64,000 nucleotides of DNA from Bacteroidales bacterium (GCA_017934185.1 JAGBJY010000060.1:1-64000); one strand, 5' to 3'; counted from the stretch's first letter, positions 54,643-63,450 are shown. Made by a program: numbers and translations. The notes: generated by a model not told the origin, from the sequence alone.

Positions 54643-55113
54643 CTACAGGAGCGGAATCCCTGCCGATGTCTTGATGGGGTTCATTACAAAAGAGCTCTGT
54701 ATGGATCCAAGGCTCTCGATAGTTCCAAGGATATTGATACAGAACTCATTGTAGTACTGCATGTCCGGGGCGTAGATTTTTAGCAGATAGTCATATTCGC
54801 CGGAGATGTTATAACATTCGGCAACCTCCGGGATGTTTTTGATTTTGTCTACAAAATCGATTGCAATATCCTTTCCCATGCGGCGGAGTTTGACGCTGCA
54901 GAATACAATGAAACCCTGTCCGAGCCTGGCTGCATTAAGAACAGTGGTATAGCGCTCGATTACTCCGCTAGCCTCCATCCTGTGTACACGCTCAAAGACC
55001 GGAGTCGGGGAGAGGTGGACTTTTTGTGCGAGTTCCTTGATGGTTATCCTTCCATTTTCCTGGAGGATTTTCAGTATTTTGATGTCGGTCCTGTCCAGTT
55101 GCGTGTTTTCCAT
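54643..55113 (-). CDS. Lrp/AsnC-family transcriptional regulator
   Basis: A 156-residue regulator: N-terminal helix-turn-helix (RTDIKILKILQENGRITIKE, then LAQKVHLSPTPVFERVHRME) and a C-terminal RAM domain (about 70-145) that binds amino acids and forms octamers. Divergent from the methionine genes metY and metE-like, which it probably regulates in response to an amino acid; that is inference from position. Confidence 0.9.
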   Translation of the reverse strand: MENTQLDRTDIKILKILQENGRITIKELAQKVHLSPTPVFERVHRMEASGVIERYTTVLNAARLGQGFIVFCSVKLRRMGKDIAIDFVDKIKNIPEVAECYNISGEYDYLLKIYAPDMQYYNEFCINILGTIESLGSIQSSFVMNPIKTSAGIPLL

Positions 55114-55217
55114 ATGCGAGGATTCGTCTAAAATTGATGTCTTTTCTTAGGGCTAAAATTGGAATCGTCTAATAATTAATGCAAATATAGTGTTATTTTC
55201 TAAATTTTAGGATATAC

Positions 55218-55248
55218 TTGATTGAAAAGACTACAATTTATACCTTTG
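55218..55248 (+). promoter_or_regulatory. Promoter of metY
   Basis: TTG 55218-55220, 20 bases, TACCTTTG 55241-55248: the best match in the window. The leader to ATG 55276 is about 25 nt. No SAM riboswitch is present, consistent with protein-based control by the divergent Lrp. Confidence 0.8.
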
Positions 55249-55275
55249 CAAGTGGAAATACAAACAAAATAAGAT

Positions 55276-56568
55276 ATGAGCTTACAGAATCTTCACTTCG
55301 AGACCCTTCAACTCCATGTGGGCCAGGAAAAAGCCGATCCGGCATCCGATGCACGCGCGGTCCCCATTTATCAGACATCCTCTTACGTTTTCCATAATTC
55401 TGCCCATGCGGCTGCCCGTTTTGGGCTCGCAGACCCCGGCAATATCTACAGCCGCCTTACCAACAGTACTCAAGATGTCCTTGAGCGCCGCATCGCCGCC
55501 CTGGAGGGCGGGGCAGGGGCCCTTGCCGTTGCTTCCGGCGCGGCTGCCGTCACCTATTCCATCCTGAACATTGCCCGTGCGGGTGACCATATCGTATCGG
55601 CCAAGACCATCTACGGAGGAACGTATGACCTCCTCCAGCATACGCTGGTGCCATACGGGATTACTACCACTTTCGTGGAGCCGTCCCATGTGGATAATTT
55701 CAAAAAGGCCCTCCGTCCAGAAACCAAGGCCATCTTTCTTGAGACCTTCGGTAACCCCAACGGCAACATCATAGATGTAGATGCCGTTGCGGCCATAGCC
55801 CATGAGCACAAGATACCGCTCATTATTGACAACACCTTTGCCACTCCCTTCCTGTTCCGCCCCATAGAGCATGGCGCCGACATCGTTGTCCATTCGGCCA
55901 CCAAGTTTATCGGCGGTCATGGCACCACCATCGGCGGCATCATTGTGGACAGCGGCAAGTTTGACTGGAAGGCATCCGGCAAGTTCCCCCAGTTCACAGA
56001 GCCTGAGGCCAGCTATCACGGAATTGTCTTTGCCGATGCCTGCGGGCCCGCAGCCTACATCACCCGTGCCCGTGCAATCCTCCTGAGGGACACCGGCTCA
56101 ACGCTTTCTCCCGTGAGTTGTTTCATCTTCCTGCAAGGGCTTGAGACACTGTCTCTGAGAATTGAGCGGCATGTTGCCAACGCGCTGAAAGTGGTGGACT
56201 TTCTCTCCCGTCATCCCAAGGTGGCCAAAGTGAACCATCCTTCCCTCCCGGAACATCCGGACCATGCCCTTTACCAGCGCTACTTCCCTGACGGAGGCGG
56301 TTCCATCTTCACCTTTGAAATCAAGGGCGGACAGGCCGAGGCTTTCAAGTTCATCGATTCCCTTGAGATTTTCTCACTCCTTGCCAATGTGGCCGATGTC
56401 AAGTCCCTTGTAATTCACCCCGCAACCACCACGCATTCCCAACTTACCGAAGCGGAACTTGAAGACCAGGGTATCTATCAGAGTACGGTACGCCTGTCCA
56501 TAGGCACTGAACATATTGACGACATCATCGCAGACCTTGCACAGGCCCTTGAAAAGATTGACCTATGA
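55276..56568 (+). CDS. metY: O-acetylhomoserine sulfhydrylase (MetY-type)
   Basis: A 430-residue PLP enzyme of the Cys/Met metabolism family. It makes homocysteine from O-acetylhomoserine and sulfide. The start [20 protein letters not shown] and the length (over 420) fit MetY rather than MetB; the PLP lysine is in [12 protein letters not shown] near residue 211, and [20 protein letters not shown] near 58 is the phosphate-binding region. The stop codon overlaps the start of the methionine-synthase-like gene by 4 bp. Confidence 0.93.
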   Translation: MSLQNLHFETLQLHVGQEKADPASDARAVPIYQTSSYVFHNSAHAAARFGLADPGNIYSRLTNSTQDVLERRIAALEGGAGALAVASGAAAVTYSILNIARAGDHIVSAKTIYGGTYDLLQHTLVPYGITTTFVEPSHVDNFKKALRPETKAIFLETFGNPNGNIIDVDAVAAIAHEHKIPLIIDNTFATPFLFRPIEHGADIVVHSATKFIGGHGTTIGGIIVDSGKFDWKASGKFPQFTEPEASYHGIVFADACGPAAYITRARAILLRDTGSTLSPVSCFIFLQGLETLSLRIERHVANALKVVDFLSRHPKVAKVNHPSLPEHPDHALYQRYFPDGGGSIFTFEIKGGQAEAFKFIDSLEIFSLLANVADVKSLVIHPATTTHSQLTEAELEDQGIYQSTVRLSIGTEHIDDIIADLAQALEKIDL

Positions 56569-57680
56569 TAAAGAAGCCAGCTATGCGTGCCGATTTCGTC
56601 GGCAGTTTCCTCCGTCCGGAGTCTGTAAAGAAAGCCAGGATTCGCTTTGCTGCCGGAGAAATCACTCCGGAAGAACTCAAGGCCGTTGAAGACAATGCCA
56701 TCCGGGACCTTGTAGCCAAACAGCAAGAACTTGGTTTCAAGGTAATTACCGACGGTGAATTCCGCCGCCAGGCATGGCATCTTGACTTTATGTGGGGATT
56801 TAACGGTGTGGGGCATGTCCCTACCAAAACCGGCCTTCCCTTCCACGGGGAGCAGGCCATGATAGACGACACTTTCCTTACGGGTAAGGTGTCCCTTGGT
56901 GAGAATCATCCTTTCATAGACCACTTCCGCTTTGTCAATTCGCTTGCGGGTGAAGGCGTGGAGGCCAAACTTACCATCCCGGCCCCTGCTCAGTTCCTGG
57001 CCCAGATGGTGATGCCTTTCGCGTTGGAGAACACCCGTAAGTTCTATGCCGACGACGAGGAACTGCTTCAGGATCTGGCTTCGGCATACCGCCGGTTTAT
57101 CCGGGAAGTCCATGCGGCCGGATGCCGCCGTCTTCAGTTTGATGACTGTACCTGGGGAATGTTGGTAGATCCCGCCGCCCTGTGGATGTGGGGGACCGAT
57201 GAAGCCGGACTTAAGAAAATCCAGGAGATGAACCTTCGCATCAACAACCTTGCGTTGGAAGATAAACCGGCCGACATGTTCATCAACACGCATGTATGCC
57301 GCGGCAATTACCACTCCACCTATGCCAACAGCGGTGCCTACGACAAAGTCGCTGAAATCCTTTTTGAGAAGGAAAACGTTGATGCTTACTACCTGGAATT
57401 CGACGACAGCCGTTCCGGTGGATTTGAGCCCCTGTCGCATGTAAGCGGCGACAAAACGGTTGTACTTGGCCTCATCACTACCAAGTCTCCGCGCATGGAA
57501 TTCAAGTCGCTTGTCAAGGAACGGATCCTGAAGGCCGCAGCGTTCATCCCGCTTGAGCGCCTGTGCCTGAGCCCTCAGTGCGGGTTCGCTTCCTGCGAGA
57601 TAGGCAATAAACTCACGGAAGAGCAGCAGTGGGCCAAACTCCGCCTGGTCCGTGAAGTGGCCGATGAAATCTGGGATTAA
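56565..57680 (+). CDS. Cobalamin-independent methionine synthase-like protein (MetE C-terminal type)
   Basis: A 371-residue protein equivalent to the C-terminal half of MetE (YxjG-type). It keeps the zinc ligands of the catalytic half: His/Cys in NTHVCRGNYHS near 243, Glu in YYLEFDD near 281, and Cys in CGFASCEIGN near 341. Such short forms transfer a methyl group to homocysteine using donors that vary. Coupling to metY by 4-bp overlap indicates homocysteine-to-methionine conversion in one operon. Confidence 0.88.
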   Translation: MIKKPAMRADFVGSFLRPESVKKARIRFAAGEITPEELKAVEDNAIRDLVAKQQELGFKVITDGEFRRQAWHLDFMWGFNGVGHVPTKTGLPFHGEQAMIDDTFLTGKVSLGENHPFIDHFRFVNSLAGEGVEAKLTIPAPAQFLAQMVMPFALENTRKFYADDEELLQDLASAYRRFIREVHAAGCRRLQFDDCTWGMLVDPAALWMWGTDEAGLKKIQEMNLRINNLALEDKPADMFINTHVCRGNYHSTYANSGAYDKVAEILFEKENVDAYYLEFDDSRSGGFEPLSHVSGDKTVVLGLITTKSPRMEFKSLVKERILKAAAFIPLERLCLSPQCGFASCEIGNKLTEEQQWAKLRLVREVADEIWD

Positions 57681-57754
57681 GCTCTTGAATCCGGGCGCAC
57701 CCCCAGACGATGGCATTGGATAGCAGCAGGTGGTGCTTCCTTACGGGGAGCATC

Positions 57755-57874
57755 TTATCGCTGTTTCTTCTTAAAGGGTTCCTTGCAGGCTTTCCACCAC
57801 TGGTTGATGGTCTGCCAGGCTCCCGTTGACCATAGGGCAGGGAAAATGAGCACAGGCTGGAAGAAAACCCGCAC
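57755..57874 (-). pseudogene. Possible C-terminal gene remnant (39 codons)
   Basis: Minus-strand frame from GTG 57874 reads FPALWSTGAWQTINQWWKAC and ends KKKQR. Its composition is protein-like (Trp-rich, basic tail) but it has a stop directly upstream and no promoter. The rest of 57681-57959 shows no other gene; a TATTTTAG (57904-57911) could be the -7 element for the next gene. Confidence 0.35.
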
Positions 57875-57959
57875 TGCCTAATTGCCATTCTGAAAAAAAT
57901 CGCTATTTTAGCAGAATTCAAGTGGCTGTAATAGCTGAAACAACAATAAAAGCAAAACT

Positions 57960-58577
57960 ATGAAAGTACTGATGATTAACGGCAGCCCGCATCCGAAAGG
58001 CAACACATCCATTGCGTTGGCGGAGATAGCTAAACAATTAGAGAAGAATGGGATAGACAGCGAGATTGTTTGGATTGGCAACAAGCCCATCCGCGGATGC
58101 ATCGCCTGCAACAAATGCAAGGAAAAGCCGGGCGAGTGTATCTTCAATGACGACGTCTGCAACAGCATCAGCGCCAAGTTTGCCGATGCCGATGCCCTTA
58201 TCGTGGGCTCTCCGGTTTACTGGGGGCAGCCCAACGGCGCCGTTCTCTCTATTATTCAGCGGGCTTTCTATTCCAACGGAGGAGCCATCGCCGGAAAACC
58301 GGCTGCCGCCGTGGCCGTTTGCCGAAGAGGTGGCGCAACGGCATCGTTCGAAACCCTTAACATGCCTTTCCAGATGATGAACATGCCGGTGGTAACATCG
58401 CAGTACTGGAACATCGTCTATGGCCGTGAACAGGGCCAGGCCGCCCTGGATACCGAAGGCCTCCAGACCATGCGCGCCCTCGCGAACAACATGGCCTGGC
58501 TGCTGAAGGCCACAGAGGGAAAGCCTGCCCCCGGCCGGGGAGATGAGCCCTGGGAACCGATGCATTTTATCCGGTAG
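57960..58577 (+). CDS. Flavodoxin-family NAD(P)H-dependent FMN reductase
   Basis: A 205-residue flavodoxin-like oxidoreductase: FMN-phosphate loop INGSPHPKGNTSIA near residues 6-19, a Cys-rich stretch CIACNKCKEKPGEC near 47-60 typical of the iron-sulfur flavoprotein group, and GSPVYWGQPNGA near 84. The C-terminus has lost the usual extension of larger members. Electron partner is unknown. Confidence 0.85.
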   Translation: MKVLMINGSPHPKGNTSIALAEIAKQLEKNGIDSEIVWIGNKPIRGCIACNKCKEKPGECIFNDDVCNSISAKFADADALIVGSPVYWGQPNGAVLSIIQRAFYSNGGAIAGKPAAAVAVCRRGGATASFETLNMPFQMMNMPVVTSQYWNIVYGREQGQAALDTEGLQTMRALANNMAWLLKATEGKPAPGRGDEPWEPMHFIR

Positions 58578-58694
58578 AGCAATTCTTAAGCTGCGATGAA
58601 ACTCACCGACCTCAAAGACCTCCGGTCAAGTACGAACTGCCGTTCCGTTTGTGCCCAAAGAATCGCAACATTTTGGGATTATAATCCCCAGAAT

Positions 58695-59087
58695 ATGCAA
58701 AGAGTCCGTGATTTCCTGCACTCGACGCAGGTATATTTCCTCGCCACCGTTGACGGCGACCAGCCTCAGGTGCGTCCCTTCGGCACTGCCGAAATCATCG
58801 AAGGCAAGCTATACATCCAGACAGGCCACGTGAAGAACGTCGCCAAGCAGATTGCAGCCAACCCGAAGGTCGCCATCTGCGCCTATAACGGCAGCGAGTG
58901 GCTTCGCATTACGGCAACTCTCGTGGAAGACCCCCGTGTTGAAGTCAAGAAGGCCATGCTGGATGCCAATCCTGGCCTCCGCTCCATGTATGACGAGAAC
59001 GACGGCAACACAGCCGTCTATTTCCTCAAGGACGCAAAGGCCACCATCAGTTCCTTCACTGCGGAGCCCATAGAGATAGACTTTTAA
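58695..59087 (+). CDS. Pyridoxamine-5'-phosphate-oxidase-like flavoprotein
   Basis: A 130-residue split-barrel FMN-binding protein (FLATVDGDQPQVRPFGTAEI near 17-36, GHVKNVAKQIAANPKVAIC, LRITATLVEDPR). This small type is common in gut anaerobes and is not true PdxH. ATG 58695 is preferred; an upstream ATG at 58596 would add 33 residues (LTDLKDLRSSTNCRSVCAQR) that do not belong to the fold and may be a leftover of another reading frame. Confidence 0.8.
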   Translation: MQRVRDFLHSTQVYFLATVDGDQPQVRPFGTAEIIEGKLYIQTGHVKNVAKQIAANPKVAICAYNGSEWLRITATLVEDPRVEVKKAMLDANPGLRSMYDENDGNTAVYFLKDAKATISSFTAEPIEIDF

Positions 59088-59090
59088 ACA

Positions 59091-59303
59091 ATGGCCCTGG
59101 AATTTGGAACGATGAAGCACAGCGAGATTCGCGAAGCCGCGCTTCTCTCGACTCGTGCTTTTGATGATTACGAGTATTTCACCAACTCCGAGAAGAACAT
59201 CGCTTTCTATAAGAAGCGCGGTTACGAAGTCTTTGATGAAAGAACGATAGAGCAGGAGGGAAAGACGATGGGAAGCTGGAGTGTTAAAAAGAAACTGTCA
59301 TGA
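59091..59303 (+). pseudogene. GNAT acetyltransferase with the middle deleted (70 codons)
   Basis: The open frame joins a GNAT-like start (IREAALLSTRAFDDYEYF) directly to a GNAT-like end (SEKNIAFYKKRGYEVFDE and then WSVKKKL). The acetyl-CoA binding R/Q-x-x-G-x-G/A loop and central strands, about 100 residues, are missing. The frame is kept, so a mini protein could be made, but it cannot be an acetyltransferase. It overlaps the next gene by 4 bp. Confidence 0.65.
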
Positions 59304-59941
59304 TGAAAGCACTTGTAATTGGCGCAACAGGCGCCGTTGGGACAGACCTGGTTCAGCAGCTCCTTGCCGATAGCTCGTTCGAGAGGGTGGATGTCTTCGT
59401 TCGCCGTGAAGTACCGATTCCCTCGTCTAAACTGGTTCCGCATGTGGTTGACTTCGACCATCCGGAAGACTGGGCCAAACTTCTTACCGGCGACGTTCTT
59501 TTCTCCTGCCTTGGGACGACCATCAAGGCAGCGGGAAGTCAGAATGCGCAGTGGAAGGTCGATTACACCTATCAGTATAATGCGGCAAAGGCGGGAAAAG
59601 ACAATGGAGTGAACACGCTCGTTCTGATATCGTCAGTCGGTGCTTCTTCCAAGTCAAAGGTCTTCTACACGCGAATGAAAGGCCAGCTGGACGAAGATGT
59701 TCAGAAGCTGGGCTTCCCGGGATTATTCATCCTCCGCCCGCCGTCCCTCATCCGGAAGGGGAGTGACCGCTTCGGCGAGAAGGCCGGAGTGACCGTGCTC
59801 AAAGTCCTGAACGCCATCGGCCTTATGCGCTCTTGGACGCCCATGCCAACAGAGGAAGTGGCATCAGCCATGATTCGCCTGAGTAAGTCCGGAAAAACCG
59901 GTGTACACATTATCGAATCCCAAAGTATCCTGACGGTTTGA
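59300..59941 (+). CDS. NAD(P)-binding Rossmann-fold protein (HTATIP2/SDR-like)
   Basis: A 213-residue atypical short-chain dehydrogenase. The dinucleotide motif GATGAVGTDLVQQLL is at residues 8-22, VLFSCLGTTIKAAGSQ near 67, a possible active-site YTRMK near 123, and FILRPPSLIR near 143. Closest in style to the HTATIP2-like NAD(P)H-binding family; substrate unknown. Confidence 0.82.
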   Translation: MMKALVIGATGAVGTDLVQQLLADSSFERVDVFVRREVPIPSSKLVPHVVDFDHPEDWAKLLTGDVLFSCLGTTIKAAGSQNAQWKVDYTYQYNAAKAGKDNGVNTLVLISSVGASSKSKVFYTRMKGQLDEDVQKLGFPGLFILRPPSLIRKGSDRFGEKAGVTVLKVLNAIGLMRSWTPMPTEEVASAMIRLSKSGKTGVHIIESQSILTV

Positions 59942-60084
59942 ATCTTGTTTCCGCACGCCTTCTGAGTCAGCAGCTCGCCGCTCCGCAGTTCACTTCTTCC
60001 GCGGAAGTGGTGTCGTGGTTCGGCGCCCTTCCCGGAGGTGGTAAGAAATCATTGGAACAGTTGTATGCAGCAAGAAAACAATAA
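59938..60084 (+). pseudogene. Remnant of a winged-helix (AlkZ-like) gene
   Basis: From TTG 59938 the frame reads NLVSARLLSQQLAAPQFTSS then AEVVSWFGA, the usual N-terminus of AlkZ-type winged-helix DNA glycosylase-like proteins. It then jumps to LPGGGKKSLEQLYAARKQ and stops. About 300 residues of the family are missing. The tail may come from the gene's own end or from another gene. Confidence 0.55.
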
Positions 60085-60220
60085 GACATTTATGGAGCCG
60101 CTTCAGGATTATCTCCTTGAAACCGCCACGGCGGCAGGGTTCCTGAAAGGGCCGATGGGGATGACGGATGAGGATATTGCCGCTTTAAGGAACCGCTATT
60201 TGGAGAAAGTAAGGGAGTAG
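60064..60220 (+). CDS. Small ORF of unknown origin (51 residues)
   Basis: From ATG 60064 the frame reads MQQENNKTFMEPLQDYLLET and ends DIAALRNRYLEKVRE, acidic and helical. It overlaps the AlkZ-like remnant and lies 5 bp before the EamA gene. It may be a real small protein or the end of a deleted gene; no family recognised. Confidence 0.35.
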
Positions 60221-60225
60221 TCGCC

Positions 60226-61125
60226 ATGCAATCAGATATGCTAAAAGGACATCTTTCCATTGCGGCCGCATATACCATCTTCGGCCTTAATCTCGTGTTC
60301 TGCAAGGACATTGCGAACTCAGAGTCGGTATCACCGTACGTGCTTTTCACCTTGCGGGCCATCGGTGCCAGTGCCCTTTTCTGGTTGCTTTCGCTCTTTA
60401 TGCCGAAGGAGAAGGTCGATAGGGGAGACTACTGGAAGATTGCCGCAGCATCGCTTGTGGGCCTCTTTATCCCGCAGATGACCTTCCTCATGGCCATTAC
60501 CATGACATCGGCCATCGACACGGCCATCATCGGCACGCTGGGGCCTATCTTCACGATGTTCTTCGCTTTCTTCTTCCTCAAAGAGCCCATCACCGGGAAG
60601 AAGGCCGGGGGAGTGGCGCTGAGCTTTGCCGGAATCCTTTTTCTCATCTTCAACTCCGTTCACGCGGGAGGCGCAGCAGTAACATCGCCTTGGGGGATTG
60701 CGCTTTTACTGGTGAACAGCCTCAGTTTCTCCCTGTATCTGGGACTCTTCCGGCCACTGATTTCCAAGTACAGCGTGGTCACCTTCATGAAGTGGACCTT
60801 CCTGTTCTCGCTGATTGTTTCCCTGCCGATATCGGCCAAGGGGCTGATTACAACCGACTATACGGCCATTCCGGTGAATGTCCGCTGGGAGATTGGCTAT
60901 CTCATCTTCTTCGCCACCTTCGTGGCGTATTTCCTGATCCCTTACGGGCAGAAGTTCATCCGGCCGACGCTGGTCAGTATGTATTCCTATGGACAGCCTA
61001 TCATTGCCGCCATCGTGAGTATCTGGGCTGGATTGGATACGCTTTCTTGGCAGAAAATACTCGCCTCGGCCCTTGTCGTAGGCGGAGTTATCCTTGTGAG
61101 CAAGAGCCGCGCCGCACATTCCTGA
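60226..61125 (+). CDS. EamA/DMT-family membrane transporter
   Basis: A 299-residue protein with ten membrane helices in two EamA repeats (FGLNLVFCKDIANS near the start; TMTSAIDTAIIGTLGPIFTM near 86; YGQPIIAAIVSIWAGLDTLSW near 258). The family exports metabolites such as amino acids or purines; substrate unknown. ATG 60226; ATG 60238 is an alternative. Confidence 0.85.
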   Translation: MQSDMLKGHLSIAAAYTIFGLNLVFCKDIANSESVSPYVLFTLRAIGASALFWLLSLFMPKEKVDRGDYWKIAAASLVGLFIPQMTFLMAITMTSAIDTAIIGTLGPIFTMFFAFFFLKEPITGKKAGGVALSFAGILFLIFNSVHAGGAAVTSPWGIALLLVNSLSFSLYLGLFRPLISKYSVVTFMKWTFLFSLIVSLPISAKGLITTDYTAIPVNVRWEIGYLIFFATFVAYFLIPYGQKFIRPTLVSMYSYGQPIIAAIVSIWAGLDTLSWQKILASALVVGGVILVSKSRAAHS

Positions 61126-61186
61126 TTCCCCAGTTCTGCCCAACATGGCCACCATCCGCATTCAGGTAGAAATCGAGCCATGTCGG

Positions 61187-61267
61187 CTACTTCAGCACAT
61201 TAGCAAAACTCTCCGGCGTGAAATCCGGACGCTCTATTCCCTTGTACGTCTCATATCGGACACGAAG
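61187..61267 (-). pseudogene. Short 3' gene fragment
   Basis: Minus-strand frame ending in TAG reads YETYKGIERPDFTPESFANV, which looks like a genuine protein C-terminus, but a TAA is directly upstream. Probably the end of a gene whose body was deleted. 61126-61186 holds nothing recognisable. Confidence 0.35.
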
Positions 61268-61299
61268 TTACGAAGAAATCCCGAAAAAGTCTCGGAAAT

Positions 61300-61413
61300 C
61301 TACGGTTCAGTGACTACGTTATCATGGCTGATATTGCAAAAAGCAAAAGCCCCTTTCACCAGGAGCACCAGGGCTCCTACATACAATGCAATGGAAATAA
61401 CAATCTCAAACAT
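61300..61413 (-). CDS. Small single-helix membrane ORF (37 residues)
   Basis: MFEIVISIALYVGALVLLVK followed by GAFAFCNIS and a polar tail. A TAGTTTTG (-7-like) lies upstream on the minus strand near 61444-61437. It could be an expressed small membrane protein, or the start of a gene whose rest was deleted (the fragment at 61187-61267 lies just beyond). Confidence 0.4.
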   Translation of the reverse strand: MFEIVISIALYVGALVLLVKGAFAFCNISHDNVVTEP

Positions 61414-61494
61414 AGCTCAATTCATTTGTTGCTGCAAAACTAATGATTGCTTGTGCCAAGACGTTGCGCAAGCTGAAATAACCCGAAAATGTTG

Positions 61495-61502
61495 TAAATT
61501 TG
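61495..61502 (+). promoter_or_regulatory. -7 element of the DUF4250 gene
   Basis: TAAATTTG, 24 bases before ATG 61527. It overlaps an upstream in-frame start at 61500, which supports the shorter protein. Confidence 0.5.
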
Positions 61503-61526
61503 CTCACTAAAAAAGATAGAACGCTA

Positions 61527-61712
61527 ATGGACCACCTCCCGCTCAGTGATATCCCCATGCTGGTCTCGACGATTAACTTCCTCCTCAGGGACGAAATCTT
61601 CGAGAACCTAGACCAGATTTGCTATTGCTTCAACGTGGAGCGGGAGGAGATGGACCGGCTTCTGGCGAGCCAGGGATACGCCTATCAGGAACAACTCAAC
61701 TGCGTGAAATGA
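61527..61712 (+). CDS. DUF4250 small protein
   Basis: A 61-residue protein with LPLSDIPMLVSTINFLLRDE and a putative helix-turn-helix-like second half (EREEMDRLLASQGYAYQEQL), matching the DUF4250 family of short cytoplasmic proteins in gut anaerobes. Role unknown. Its stop overlaps the ATG of the amidotransferase remnant. Confidence 0.72.
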   Translation: MDHLPLSDIPMLVSTINFLLRDEIFENLDQICYCFNVEREEMDRLLASQGYAYQEQLNCVK

Positions 61713-61810
61713 TGGCCGATAGGAACACTGTTCAGTTCCACCCAGAAGCGTTGCTACGAGATAGCGATGCCTGGCTGCCCCTTTTCGAATCCTTCCTAAA
61801 AAAGATATAA
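61709..61810 (+). pseudogene. C-terminal remnant of a class-I glutamine amidotransferase-like gene
   Basis: Thirty-three codons reading NTVQFHPEALLRDSDAWLPL and ending LFESFLKKI. The QFHPE motif and the tail are typical of peptidase-C26/PuuD-type gamma-glutamyl hydrolases, where the His and Glu complete the triad. The remaining ~200 residues, including the nucleophile Cys, are absent. Confidence 0.6.
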
Positions 61811-61837
61811 TAAAATAGTCATAAAAACTTTGCATAA

Positions 61838-62410
61838 ATGGACAAGCAAGACATCAAACAGATTTACGACAAGATTGAAGAGACAGTTGTCGACACCTAC
61901 AAGAAAGTAGAAAAAGCCGCCGTAGAGGGGTATCAGAAAGTTGAGGACGCCGCCGTCGGTAAGGTCTTTGCCCGGGAAGGGGAGAGCGTGGAAGAGGCGA
62001 AGGCCCGCCTTCGCGGTGAGACTGCGTCCCTGGTCAGAAAAGTGGAAACCGAAAAGGCCCCTGCCGCCATCGGCCCTTACAGCCAGGCGATTAACTCCGG
62101 CGCCGGACTTATCTTCGTCTCCGGACAACTTCCCATCGACCCCGCAACGGGGGCCTTCCCCGAAGGGGGCGTCAAAGAGCAGACCCGAAGAAGTCTTCTG
62201 AATGCCGCGGCCATCCTGGAAGCCTCAGGTCTTAGCCTTCAGAACGTAGTGAAGACTACCGTTTTCCTGGCCGACATGGGGGATTTCGCCGCCATGAACG
62301 AGGTCTATTCGGAGTTCTTCCAGGCGCCCTATCCGGCCCGGAGCGCCGTCGCGGTGAAGACCCTTCCAAAGGGCGCCCTTGTCGAGATTGAGTGTATTGC
62401 CGCCTGCTAG
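61838..62410 (+). CDS. RidA-family protein with extra N-terminal helical repeat domain
   Basis: A 190-residue protein. Residues about 67-190 are a complete RidA (YjgF/UK114) domain: KAPAAIGPYSQAI, GLIFVSGQLPIDP, and the catalytic-region PYPARSAVAVKTLPKGALVE with its Arg and Glu; RidA deaminates reactive enamine/imine intermediates. The first 60 residues hold three amphipathic repeats of the form YKKVEKAAVEGYQKVEDAAV ending GESVEEAKARL. Such repeats occur as small stand-alone proteins in gut bacteria. Standard RidA is about 125 residues, so this is a fusion. Stop TAG shares its G with the next start. Confidence 0.85.
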   Translation: MDKQDIKQIYDKIEETVVDTYKKVEKAAVEGYQKVEDAAVGKVFAREGESVEEAKARLRGETASLVRKVETEKAPAAIGPYSQAINSGAGLIFVSGQLPIDPATGAFPEGGVKEQTRRSLLNAAAILEASGLSLQNVVKTTVFLADMGDFAAMNEVYSEFFQAPYPARSAVAVKTLPKGALVEIECIAAC

Positions 62411-63450
62411 TGCGAAAGAAAACCCTCATAGGACTTCTTCTGCTGGCGTTCTGCGCGCTCTGCCGCTTCTGGACTCCGGCAGCGGACTTCTACGCGGGGA
62501 AGCTGTACCCATGGATTTCCGGAGGGCTGTCCTGGCTGGGCTCCATTCCCCGCTTCTCCCTCGAGGAAATCGTGGCGCTGGGCTTCGTGGTGACCTTTGT
62601 CGATATCCTCGTGAAGGCCATAAAGCATAGGGAGACGTTCTTGTCCTGGCTTAAGAAAACCCTTGTTACCCTGATGTGGCTCCTTGTGTGGTTCTACATG
62701 GGCTGGGGGAACAACTACTACCGGACGGGGCTCTATGAGCGCAGCGGCATCCAGCGGACCTCCTTCAATGAGGAAGCCTTCAAGGGATTCCTGGAGCGCT
62801 ACTCAAAGGAGCTCAACAGCGCGGCCGACAAGGCTGGGACGTATGATAGGGATGCGCTGGAAGCCGATGTGAAGGCTTTCTATACCCATGAAGTCAGTCA
62901 GTACGGCTATGCGCCCCTTCGGCGCTGGCAGCATGTGAAGCGGCCCATCATCAACCGTCTCTTCTCCGCTGTTCTCATTCAGGGGTACATGGGGCCTTTC
63001 TTCTTGGAGTCCCAGGTGAACCGGGATGTCCCGGAGACGGAGTATCCCTATGTGGTCGCCCATGAACTGGCGCACCTTGCCGGGGTGACCAGTGAAGCCG
63101 AGGCGTCGTGGTGGGGATTCGCGTACTGCCGGAAGAGCGGGAGCAGTGCCGCCCGCTACAGCGGCTATCTTGCCCTCCTTCCTTATGTCCTTCAGCAGGC
63201 GAAGTATCTCCTTTCGGAGGAAGACTATCAGCGGGTGGTGGAGACTATCTCCGACAAGGCCAAGGAGGATTACGCGGCCGGCCGGGAGGTATGGAAAAGG
63301 AAGCAGGTTGTCTGGATAGAGAAAGTCCAGCGCTGGATGCAGGATATGATGCTAAGGGGACATGGGGTCTCCGAAGGCACCAAAGACTACTACGGAGTGG
63401 TGTCGATGATTATGACGATGGATGCCGCAAAAGAAATTGTTGAAATCTAA
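62410..63450 (+). CDS. DUF3810 membrane protein with HExxH motif
   Basis: A 346-residue protein: three membrane helices in the first 100 residues, then a soluble domain with HELAH near residue 219 and a following SEAEASWWGF, a likely zinc-metallopeptidase site. This matches DUF3810. GTG 62410 is used, overlapping the previous stop by one base, which suggests coupling to the RidA fusion. Peptidase activity is inferred from the motif. Confidence 0.8.
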   Translation: MRKKTLIGLLLLAFCALCRFWTPAADFYAGKLYPWISGGLSWLGSIPRFSLEEIVALGFVVTFVDILVKAIKHRETFLSWLKKTLVTLMWLLVWFYMGWGNNYYRTGLYERSGIQRTSFNEEAFKGFLERYSKELNSAADKAGTYDRDALEADVKAFYTHEVSQYGYAPLRRWQHVKRPIINRLFSAVLIQGYMGPFFLESQVNRDVPETEYPYVVAHELAHLAGVTSEAEASWWGFAYCRKSGSSAARYSGYLALLPYVLQQAKYLLSEEDYQRVVETISDKAKEDYAAGREVWKRKQVVWIEKVQRWMQDMMLRGHGVSEGTKDYYGVVSMIMTMDAAKEIVEI

